From Prosthecobacter gellanilyticus (GTDB taxonomy: Bacteria > Verrucomicrobiota > Verrucomicrobiia > Verrucomicrobiales > Verrucomicrobiaceae), in NCBI RefSeq assembly GCF_007992435.1, contig NZ_BKAG01000044.1:1-62004 (forward strand): 62,004 nt of DNA. The letters are read 5' to 3'. Below the pieces are notes generated by a model. The model worked only from the letters and a program-made list of their open reading frames with translations, was not told the origin of the DNA and made no database searches. A program made the translations under genes and the position numbers. How positions within the stretch are numbered: position 1 is the first letter of the stretch; each line of letters begins with the position of its first letter. This document shows positions 55,122-62,004 of the stretch, in pieces.

Positions 55122-57086
55122 TTAGGCCAGTCGTGCATCGATGTCCTTCTCCAGCCAGGCCCAGAGGGTTTCGAGGGAGGCGGTGACTTTGGTCTTGGCG
55201 GCGGCGAGCTCGTCCTTGCTGAGTTTCTGGCCGGCGGCGGGGACCTGGCGGGCGAACATGTAGTACTTGATCTTCGGCTCGGTGCCGGATGGACGGACCG
55301 CGAAACTGCGACCGTCTTCCAGATCGACGAAGAGCATCTTCTCGGTGGAGACGGCTTCGCCCTCTTCATCGACGATGCCGGGCTTGCGGAAGTCGCGCAC
55401 GGACTTCACGGCGCTGCCGTCCACCTCGGTCGGAGGATTGCTGCCGTAGCTGTCGGCGAGCCTGGCGATCTGCGCGGCACCGCTAGCGCCTTCAAAGACC
55501 TTGCTCTGGTTCACCTCGAGGAAGTAACCGACGTCACTGTAGATCTCATCCAGCAAACCAACAATGGTTAGGCCGCGGCTGGCGGCATAGGCGGCCAGCT
55601 CGGCAAACATGACGACGGCACCGTTGCCATCTTTGTCACGGCTGAAGTCATCCCCCATGTAGCCATAGCTCTCCTCACCCCCGAAGACGAGGAACTTGCT
55701 ATGCTGGAGGCGCGCGGCGCGGGAGTCGGCGGCGTTCAGGTCGCGATACTTGGCGAGGATGTCCGCTGGCAGCGCAGCTTCATACTTGGCCAGCTTGGAG
55801 CTGATCCACTTGAAGCCGGTGAGGGTGTTGATGCACTGCACGCCGAACTTCGCGGCGATGGTGTCCTGCATCGGGCTGGTGACGAAGGTCTTCAGGAAGA
55901 CAGCACGGTCTTTGTTAGACTCATTCAGGATGCCGAGATCAAACATCGTCTTCAGGCGATACCAGCCCATGAGAGAGCCGGTCTGGTTGCCGGTGAGCAG
56001 CACCATCTCACCCGCGTCGTTGCGCACACCCACGCCCATGCGGTCGCAGTCCGGGTCGGTGCCGATCACGATGTCCGCGCCTTCCTTGTTGGCGAGGTCC
56101 ACCGCCATCTTCAAAGCCGGGCCGTTTTCCGGGTTCGGGGACTTCACGGTGGGGAAGCGGCCATCACGCACATCTTGTTCGGGGACGGTGAAGAAATTGA
56201 AGCCCAGCTTTTTAAGCAGCACGGGGACCAGCACGCCACCGGTGCCATGGAGGGCGGTGAAGACGATCTTGAGGTTCTTGGCCTTCTCACCCTTCAGCAG
56301 CTCAGGCTGCAGCATCATGGTCTCCACACGGGCCAGATAGAGCTCGTCCATCTCGGCACCCAGAGTGGTGATCTTGCCCTGCTGATCTTCCGGCAGCGGG
56401 GTGTAGGACTCGTCCTTGAGGGCATTCACTTCCTTGATGATGCCCGTAGCGTGGGGTTCCACGATGCCGGCACCGTCACTGAAGTTGACCTTGAAGCCGT
56501 TGTCGTGGGCTGGGTTGTGGCTGGCGGTCAGCATCACGCCGGCGTCCGCGCGGAGCTGGCGGACAGAAAAGGACATCTCCGGAGTGGCACGGCAGTCGTC
56601 GAAAAGATACACGTCAGCGCCGTTCTCGATGGCGATCTGCGCGCAGCGCTGGGCAAATTCGGGGGAGAAATGACGGGTGTCGTGGGCGAAGACGATGCTG
56701 GGCTTGCCACCGAGGCCGGCATTGGCGCGGTAGGCTTTGGCATAGGCCACGAGACCACGGGTGGCGCGGGCCACATTGTAGAAGTTCATGGCGTTCGTGC
56801 CCACGCAGGGGTGGTCCGGGCGCTGATCCGCCGCAGCCTTGCCACGCTCTGCGGTGGTCACGATCTTGCCAATCGTCCGTCCGCGCAGGCCGCCGGTGCC
56901 GAATTTCAGGGCCTGGAAGAAGCGGTCGTTCAGCTCGGCCCACTGTTCCGAGTTGGCCAGTTCCTGGATGCTGTCCCGGTAGACCGGGTTCGTGCTGGCG
57001 GCCAGAAGACCCAGGATGTTTTCGTAGCTGGCAGGGAGGAGCAGACCAGTATCGACGGCGGACTTGAGAGCGACTTCGAGGGACAT
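55122..57086 (-). CDS. Phosphoglucomutase/phosphomannomutase family protein
   Basis: A 654-aa alpha-D-phosphohexomutase interconverting hexose 1- and 6-phosphates. The four family elements are visible: N-terminal FGTGGLRGRTIG, phosphoserine loop TASHNPAHDNG (S189), metal loop GTDPDCDRMGVG and sugar-binding GGEESYGYMGDD, with the C-terminal phosphate site RPSGTEPKIKYY. The FGT(A/G)GLRG start and length over 550 aa match the PGM2-like branch (glucose-1-P or ribose-1-P type). Start ATG 57086 was chosen because the sequence before it is non-coding-like; the leader is GATCCCTCTC. It diverges from nusA. Confidence 0.93.
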   Translation of the reverse strand: MSLEVALKSAVDTGLLLPASYENILGLLAASTNPVYRDSIQELANSEQWAELNDRFFQALKFGTGGLRGRTIGKIVTTAERGKAAADQRPDHPCVGTNAMNFYNVARATRGLVAYAKAYRANAGLGGKPSIVFAHDTRHFSPEFAQRCAQIAIENGADVYLFDDCRATPEMSFSVRQLRADAGVMLTASHNPAHDNGFKVNFSDGAGIVEPHATGIIKEVNALKDESYTPLPEDQQGKITTLGAEMDELYLARVETMMLQPELLKGEKAKNLKIVFTALHGTGGVLVPVLLKKLGFNFFTVPEQDVRDGRFPTVKSPNPENGPALKMAVDLANKEGADIVIGTDPDCDRMGVGVRNDAGEMVLLTGNQTGSLMGWYRLKTMFDLGILNESNKDRAVFLKTFVTSPMQDTIAAKFGVQCINTLTGFKWISSKLAKYEAALPADILAKYRDLNAADSRAARLQHSKFLVFGGEESYGYMGDDFSRDKDGNGAVVMFAELAAYAASRGLTIVGLLDEIYSDVGYFLEVNQSKVFEGASGAAQIARLADSYGSNPPTEVDGSAVKSVRDFRKPGIVDEEGEAVSTEKMLFVDLEDGRSFAVRPSGTEPKIKYYMFARQVPAAGQKLSKDELAAAKTKVTASLETLWAWLEKDIDARLA

Positions 57087-57420
57087 GAGAGGGATCGGGG
57101 TGGAAGAAATGAAGGCCGAGAATAGCGGTTGGCCGCTGCTTGGCAATCCCGGCGGAGGGGTCAGGGCGGATTCTAGGGATCCGGGAGGCGGATAACTTTG
57201 GCCGGGAGGGAGTTTTGGGAGGGAGTCCGAGAACTGCTAATCATGGTAGTTATTCACAATTGGCGCCGTGTTTTACCCTAGAGAACTCCCTGAATTTCAG
57301 CTTGATGAATCATTCTGCCGGGCTACTCTGGGAGCTTCCTTTCCCAGGTTATGCCTGTCTGTTTGTTGCGAGAGTGGGGTGCGCCCCGCTCTCTTTTTGT
57401 CTGGGGGTGGAGTGATTTTT
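57087..57420 (+). promoter_or_regulatory. Divergent promoter region and nusA leader
   Basis: A 334-base region between the divergent mutase and nusA genes. It contains a small hairpin CTGGGA/TCCCAG (57328-57347), an intrinsic terminator (57370-57399) and the nusA ribosome binding site GGAG (57409-57412). The promoter was not fixed; TATTCACAAT (57251-57260) is near a sequence shared with the gltB upstream region. Confidence 0.5.
57370..57399 (+). terminator. Attenuator-like terminator in the nusA leader
   Basis: GAGAGTGGGG (57370-57379) pairs with CCCCGCTCTC (57384-57393) with one T-G wobble and a TGCG loop, followed by T5. It ends 22 bases before the nusA start, in the direction of nusA transcription. 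Confidence 0.8.
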
Positions 57421-58680
57421 ATGACATCGGAACTCAAAGCACTATTCGACTACTACGAGAGGGAAAAGGGCATCGACCGTGATCGCATGGTCGAGGTGCT
57501 CTCACAGGCCCTGCTCGCAGCTTCGAAGAAAAGCATCGGCCCTGCCCGTGAGCTGCGCATCGACATTGATCCTGACAAGGGCACCATCCGTGCCTTCGCC
57601 AAGCTCATTGCGGTCGAGAAGGTGAGCAATCCTTTCGAAGAGATCTCGATGGAGAAGGCCGTGAAGCGCAAGAAAGACGCGCAGCTCGGTGACGAGATCG
57701 AGCTCGAGGTCACCCCGCAGAACATGGGCCGCATCGCCGCCCAGACCGCGAAGCAGACCATGATGCAGCGCGTGCGCATGGCTGAGAAGGAGAACCTTTA
57801 CGATGAGTTCAAGGACCGCACAGGCGACGTCGTGAACGGCACCATCCGCCGTTTCGACAAGAGCGACGTGGTCGTGGACCTCGGCAAATTTGAAGGCGTG
57901 ATGCCTAACAAGGAACGCGTGCCGACTGAAGAGTACACCATCGGTGACCGCATGCGCTTCTACGTGAAGGCAGTGGAGAAGGAAGGTGCCCGCGGCCCTG
58001 AGATCGTGCTCAGCCGCGCGCATGTGAACTTCGTGCGCCGTCTGTTTGAATTTGAAGTGGCTGAGATCGGTGACCGCACGGTCGAGATCTCCAGCATCGC
58101 CCGTGAGCCTGGCTACCGCACCAAGGTGGCCGTGCACAGTGGCGATACCAAAGTGGACCCGGTGGGCGCCTGCGTGGGCCTGAAGGGCAACCGCGTCAAA
58201 AACATCGTTCGTGAGCTGAACAATGAGAAGGTGGACATCATCCGCTGGTATGCGGATCCCGTGGAGTTCATCAAGGAAGCCCTCAAACCTGTGAAAGTGC
58301 TGAGCATTCAGCTCTCCACCGACAAGAAGGCGGCCCGTCTCACCGTTCGTGAAGATGAGCTTTCCAAGGCCATCGGCCGCCGTGGTCAGAACGCCCGCCT
58401 CACCTCCCGCCTCGTCGGCATGGAGTTGCAGATCGAGCGCGATGAGCACGCGGAAGAAGTCTTTGAAGGACAGATGGGCCACGCGGCCCAGGACCTCGTC
58501 AAAACCCTTGGCATCAATCTCGAGACTGCCCGCAAGCTTGTCTTGGGCGGCATGGGTGACCTCCAGGTCCTCCGTCAGGTCGAAGTCGAAGATCTCAGCG
58601 ACGCCCTCAATGGCGACGACACGCTGGCCAAACAGGTCTTCGAACGCATTCAGTCATATAACCCAGCCCAAGGAGAGTAG
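57421..58680 (+). CDS. nusA: Transcription termination/antitermination factor NusA
   Basis: A 419-aa RNA polymerase-associated factor controlling pausing, termination and antitermination. The N-terminal domain (MTSELKALFDYYEREKGIDR), an S1 domain (GDVVNGTIRRFDKSDVVVDL), and two KH domains (AKVAVHSGDTKVDPVGACVG with GLKGNRVKNI; SKAIGRRGQNARLTSRL) are complete. A short C-terminal helical extension follows (LVKTLGINLETARKLVLGGM). Start ATG 57421 has a clear GGAG 8 bases upstream. The upstream in-frame opening contains the terminator and is not coding. It heads nusA-infB-rbfA; rimP is missing from its usual place in front. Confidence 0.97.
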   Translation: MTSELKALFDYYEREKGIDRDRMVEVLSQALLAASKKSIGPARELRIDIDPDKGTIRAFAKLIAVEKVSNPFEEISMEKAVKRKKDAQLGDEIELEVTPQNMGRIAAQTAKQTMMQRVRMAEKENLYDEFKDRTGDVVNGTIRRFDKSDVVVDLGKFEGVMPNKERVPTEEYTIGDRMRFYVKAVEKEGARGPEIVLSRAHVNFVRRLFEFEVAEIGDRTVEISSIAREPGYRTKVAVHSGDTKVDPVGACVGLKGNRVKNIVRELNNEKVDIIRWYADPVEFIKEALKPVKVLSIQLSTDKKAARLTVREDELSKAIGRRGQNARLTSRLVGMELQIERDEHAEEVFEGQMGHAAQDLVKTLGINLETARKLVLGGMGDLQVLRQVEVEDLSDALNGDDTLAKQVFERIQSYNPAQGE

Positions 58681-58762
58681 CTTATGAGCCTCTCCGCAGA
58701 CATTCTTCACCACGCCTCTCCGACAGCCCCCTCAGCCGCTCGCACGACGCCCATTCCTTCAC

Positions 58763-61042
58763 ATGCCTCCTCGTTCCTCATCATCAAAAACCAGCAAAGC
58801 CAATCCGGAGAGCGAAGTTGTCGCTAACACGGAAGAGCTGGAGAGCGCCCCTGCCAAGAAACCGGCAAAGAAAAAGGAGGTGCTCTCGCTGATTGATGAC
58901 GAGAAGCCGAAGACAAAACCCGCAGCGCGCCGTGAAGCCACCCCGCTGCCAGTCCTGGGAGCCAAGCCTGCCCCAGTCGCCGCTCCCACGCCGGAGCCAG
59001 CTGGCGAGCCTGAGCCAGCCAGAAAAACGGTCGATGACCAGAAGAAGGAAGCGCTAAATCTCTTTGAGGAAGATGAGAAGCCGAAGGTCAAGCGTGTCCG
59101 CACGAATGAGACCATCGCCAGTCTGGCACCGATCTCTCGCCTGAACGCTCCGGCTCCGGTTGTCGGTCCCGTGGTTGCTCCCGTGATCGTGGCCGCTCCA
59201 AAGCCTGCGCCTGTGGAGGCCGTGGCCCCCGCCTTCGAGGTCAATGAGGCGGGTGAAAAGATCATCCACCTGAAGCCGCCGATCATCGTCAAGGATCTGG
59301 CGGAAAAGATGGGCCTGCGACCCTTCAAAATCATCGCCGACCTCATCAACCTGAAGGTCTTCGTGGCGAATGCCGACAAGGCCATCGAGCTGGAAGTGGC
59401 CGAGAAAGTCTGTGAGAAGCACGGCTTCCGCCTGGAACGTGAGAAGCGCGAAAAAGGCGCCGGCGTGCACAAGGTCGAGGAAGTCATCGTCGAGCCTGTC
59501 GCCCAGATCGTCGAGGAAGTGGAAGAGGAGAAGCTGGAGCTTCGTGCGCCCATCATCACTTTCATGGGTCACGTTGACCATGGCAAGACCTCCCTCCTGG
59601 ATGCCATCCGCAAGACCCAGGTGACCCATGGTGAGGCCGGCGGCATCACCCAGCACATCGGTGCTTACAGCGTCTTCCATAACGACAGACCGATCACCTT
59701 CATTGACACTCCTGGTCACGCGGCCTTCTCTGGCATGCGCGCCCGTGGTGCGAACGTCACGGACATCGTGGTGCTCATCATCGCTGCGGATGACGGCATC
59801 ATGCCGCAGACGCGTGAAGCTCTGAACCACGCCAAGGCTGCGGACGTGCAGCTCATGGTCGCCATCAACAAGTGCGACCTGCCTGCCGCGAATATTTTGC
59901 GTGTGAAGTCCCAGCTTCAGGACATCGGTCTTGCGCCGGTGGATTGGGGTGGCGACATCGAAGTCATGGAGGTCTCCGCGAAGACCGGCCTGGGCATCGA
60001 CAACTTGCTCGAGACCATGGCCCTCCAGGCCGAAGTGCTCGAGCTCAAGGCCGATCCGAAGGCTCCTGCCCGCGCTACCGTCATCGAGTCCAGCATGGTC
60101 CCAGGCCGTGGCCCCGTGGCCACTGTCATCTGCCGCCAGGGTACTCTCAAGGTCGGCCAGGCCTTCATCTGCGGCCCGCATTGGGGCAAGACGAAGGCGC
60201 TCATGAACGACCGCGGCCAGCCGATCAAGGAAGTGAAGCCCGGCATGCCGGTCGAGCTCGTCGGTTTCAGCGACATGCCACGCGTGGGTGATGAAGTGGT
60301 CATCATGGACAGCGAGCGTGCGGTGAAGAAGCTCAGCGAGGAACGCCTTGAGGAATCTCGTCAGGCAAAGCTGGTCACCCGCCGTCGTGTCACGATGGAA
60401 GACCTCTTCGCGAACATCGAGGAAGGCCAGAAGAAGGTCTTCAAGGTCGTGCTCAAGACGGACGTGCACGGTTCCCTGGAAGCCATCACCAAGTGTCTGG
60501 AAGAGATCGAGAGCAACAAGATCAACCTGCGCATCCTGCACAGCGATGTCGGCCCGATCAACGAGTCAGACGTGCTCCTCGCCTCCGGTTCAGATGCCGT
60601 CATCATCGGCTTCAACCAGAAGGTCGAGAACAAAGCCCTCACCACCGCCCGCCGCGAAGGCGTGCAGATCAAGCTCTACTCCATCATCTATGAGCTGATC
60701 GACCAGGCGAAGGAAGCCATGACCGGCATGCTGGACCCGCTCACCCGCGAGAAGGTCATCGGCCATGCGAAGGTGAAGCAGGTCTTCAAGGTGCAGAAGG
60801 GCTGGGTCGGTGGTTCTCAGGTCATCGATGGCCGCATCGACCGCAAGCAGCGCGCCCGCGTGCTGCGTAATGGTCAGGCTGTGTACGATGGTGGCGTCGA
60901 AACGCTGCGCCGCTTCCAGGACGAAGTCCCCGAAGTGCGCAACGGTCTCGAGTGCGGTATCAAGCTTCACGGCTTCTCCGACTACGAAGAGGGCGACATC
61001 ATCGAGTGTTACGAACTCGAGAAAGTCCCGCAGGCTCTCTAA
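58763..61042 (+). CDS. infB: Translation initiation factor IF-2
   Basis: A 759-aa GTPase that places initiator tRNA on the ribosome. Residues 1-165 are Pro/Ala/Lys-rich and disordered; the IF2N-type motif (KDLAEKMGLRPFKIIADLI) follows. The G domain has GHVDHGKT (269-276), DTPGHAAF and NKCD, then the domains II and III and the fMet-tRNA-binding C-terminus (DYEEGDIIECYELEKV). The length is on the short side. It is 82 bases downstream of nusA in the same operon; ATG 58763 follows CCATTCCTTCAC. Confidence 0.98.
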   Translation: MPPRSSSSKTSKANPESEVVANTEELESAPAKKPAKKKEVLSLIDDEKPKTKPAARREATPLPVLGAKPAPVAAPTPEPAGEPEPARKTVDDQKKEALNLFEEDEKPKVKRVRTNETIASLAPISRLNAPAPVVGPVVAPVIVAAPKPAPVEAVAPAFEVNEAGEKIIHLKPPIIVKDLAEKMGLRPFKIIADLINLKVFVANADKAIELEVAEKVCEKHGFRLEREKREKGAGVHKVEEVIVEPVAQIVEEVEEEKLELRAPIITFMGHVDHGKTSLLDAIRKTQVTHGEAGGITQHIGAYSVFHNDRPITFIDTPGHAAFSGMRARGANVTDIVVLIIAADDGIMPQTREALNHAKAADVQLMVAINKCDLPAANILRVKSQLQDIGLAPVDWGGDIEVMEVSAKTGLGIDNLLETMALQAEVLELKADPKAPARATVIESSMVPGRGPVATVICRQGTLKVGQAFICGPHWGKTKALMNDRGQPIKEVKPGMPVELVGFSDMPRVGDEVVIMDSERAVKKLSEERLEESRQAKLVTRRRVTMEDLFANIEEGQKKVFKVVLKTDVHGSLEAITKCLEEIESNKINLRILHSDVGPINESDVLLASGSDAVIIGFNQKVENKALTTARREGVQIKLYSIIYELIDQAKEAMTGMLDPLTREKVIGHAKVKQVFKVQKGWVGGSQVIDGRIDRKQRARVLRNGQAVYDGGVETLRRFQDEVPEVRNGLECGIKLHGFSDYEEGDIIECYELEKVPQAL

Positions 61043-61060
61043 AGCGTAGAGTTATCAAAG

Positions 61061-61096
61061 CAGAGAGCGAGGCATCCAACCTTCGCTCTCTGTTTG
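61061..61096 (+). terminator. Hairpin between infB and rbfA
   Basis: CAGAGAGCGA (61061-61070) pairs perfectly with TCGCTCTCTG (61083-61092), followed by TTTGT. It could partially terminate transcription after infB and so lower rbfA expression. Confidence 0.7.
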
Positions 61097-61132
61097 TCCC
61101 CCCTTGTCTCATTATTTTTCTCTCTCAGTCTT

Positions 61133-61513
61133 ATGTCCCAGCGCCTTGATCGTGTGAATGAACTCATGAAGCGTGAGCTCAGCATGGTGCTGGAGCGCGG
61201 CTACCGCTTTGAAGGCATCGTCCTCACCGTGCATGAGGTGGCCACCGCCCCGGACCTGCGCAATGCGAACGCCTGGGTCGGCATCCTCGGCAAGGCGCGT
61301 GATGAAGACGCCGTCATCGAGAAGCTGAACAAAGAGCGTGGCAACATCCAGCGCGAGCTCTACAAGCGCGTGAAGCTGAAGCACAGCCCGCAGATCCTCT
61401 TCCGTCTCGACAAAAGCATCGAGCGCGCGGTGAGCCTGATCAATGTCATCGACAGCCTTCCGCCTCCTGCTCCGGATCCCGAGCCTGGATCAGAAGAGGC
61501 GAAGGAAGGGTGA
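61133..61513 (+). CDS. rbfA: Ribosome-binding factor A
   Basis: A 126-aa factor for late 30S subunit maturation (16S rRNA 5'-end region). A KH-like fold is indicated by RLDRVNELMKRELSMVLERG, VLTVHEVATAPDLRNANAWV and KHSPQILFRLDKSIERAV. The Pro/Glu-rich tail is disordered. ATG 61133 follows CTCTCTCAGTCTT, without a Shine-Dalgarno. The longer open frame to 61094 lies inside the leader hairpin region. It is the last gene of the nusA-infB-rbfA group. Confidence 0.93.
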   Translation: MSQRLDRVNELMKRELSMVLERGYRFEGIVLTVHEVATAPDLRNANAWVGILGKARDEDAVIEKLNKERGNIQRELYKRVKLKHSPQILFRLDKSIERAVSLINVIDSLPPPAPDPEPGSEEAKEG

Positions 61514-62004
61514 GGTTGATCATGTGTGGAGGAAGACGTGGGTCTTCCTTTCTGGAGCTCTGATGGCACCTCGATAGGCGCGGCAGCGTCGTGGAGTGAG
61601 GTGTGAAGCGCCTGAGCTTTACCCATAAGTTGATGAGCAGCAGGATAAGTGTGTCTGGAAGCCTCGGAGAGGCGGCAGGAAATAGCGCATGGCTTTAGCC
61701 GTGCGTCACCGCAACCAGCGCCATGGTTGAACCCAAAGTCCCAGAGGGACGAAAGAGAGCTTCGTTGCATCTGCTCCATCGCGCACACCTGCCGCCAAAC
61801 CTGTGTCGACTGAAGATCCCAGCTGGCAGAGGCGAATGCCGCTCTCTTTCGTCCCTCACCGGGACTTGGCTGCGTTTAGAAAACGCCTGCACGATTACCC
61901 CCGGCTGAAGCCGAGGGCTATTTCCTTTCGCCTCTCCGAGGCTTCAAACCACCTCTGCCCGTGCACTGTTCAGCGAGCATTCTCAGTCCAGAGCAACTTA
62001 TGGA
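61514..62004. repeat. Nested inverted-repeat element at the window end
   Basis: No gene. Outer arms (61658-61701 and 61901-61945) both read, in opposite directions, GAAGCCTCGGAGAGGCG followed by AGGAAATAGC. Inner arms (61734-61759 and 61842-61869) share GAGGGACGAAAGAGAG and AAGTCCC. The whole unit, 61658-61945, is 288 bp and carries no ORF, so it is probably a non-autonomous mobile or palindromic element. Confidence 0.75.

Noticed and set aside
57268..57420. 51-codon in-frame extension of NusA
   Set aside because: It would run through the leader terminator, whereas ATG 57421 has a GGAG site at the right distance and matches the family start.

Overview
This window looks like a GC-rich chromosomal segment from a member of the Verrucomicrobiota, most likely Verrucomicrobiae close to Prosthecobacter. 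That placement is an inference. It rests on the huge secreted subtilase with alternating beta-sandwich modules, the secreted FAD-oxidoreductase/LamG gene pair, the wealth of dispersed palindromic repeats, and the mix of housekeeping genes. I saw no tRNA, rRNA, CRISPR array, phage or intact insertion sequence. Most start codons (about 25 inspected) are preceded by a pyrimidine-rich tract instead of a purine Shine-Dalgarno sequence; nusA is a clear exception.

Layout: 1-5.3 kb holds valS (minus strand, with a palindromic element inside the reading frame), an orphan S4-like membrane protein and an SDR dehydrogenase, separated by repeat-rich gaps. 5.8-11.6 kb is one secreted 1955-residue S8 protease. 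11.8-14.8 kb carries truA-ruvX diverging from serA. 14.9-24.2 kb is a mixed block: small hypotheticals, an ApbE lipoprotein, a Tat-exported acid-phosphatase-like enzyme next to a D-threonine-aldolase-like PLP enzyme, a DUF1802-like protein, an L,D-transpeptidase, a nucleotide-sugar epimerase, a TraB/GumN lipoprotein and a hexose-6-phosphate mutarotase. 24.4-32.2 kb holds kup, a pseudouridine synthase, a Fur-family regulator with an operator at its promoter, and sufC-sufB-sufD with two unrelated small genes between them. 32.2-40.5 kb contains an AEC transporter, an acetyltransferase and gltBD.

40.5-55 kb is the accessory part: a small Lys/Gly-rich repeat protein, a Tat-exported putative alpha/alpha-toroid protein, a secreted FAD oxidoreductase overlapping a LamG-like protein, a Fic protein whose start codon lies inside an array of 10-bp repeats, a parallel beta-helix protein, an acetyltransferase, a small secreted metal-binding protein, ssb, a RidA protein and a three-part SUFU-domain protein. 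55-61.5 kb returns to housekeeping: a phosphohexomutase, then nusA-infB-rbfA with an attenuator-like terminator in the nusA leader. The window ends in a nested inverted-repeat element.

Functionally, Fur probably ties iron or peroxide status to Fe-S assembly (Suf), and GltBD is itself an Fe-S client. The beta-helix, FAD/LamG, toroid and mutarotase genes suggest carbohydrate scavenging. The most unusual signals are non-coding: several families of short repeats with a period near 10 bp, usually arranged as imperfect palindromes, placed in gaps, at gene ends and, once, inside valS.
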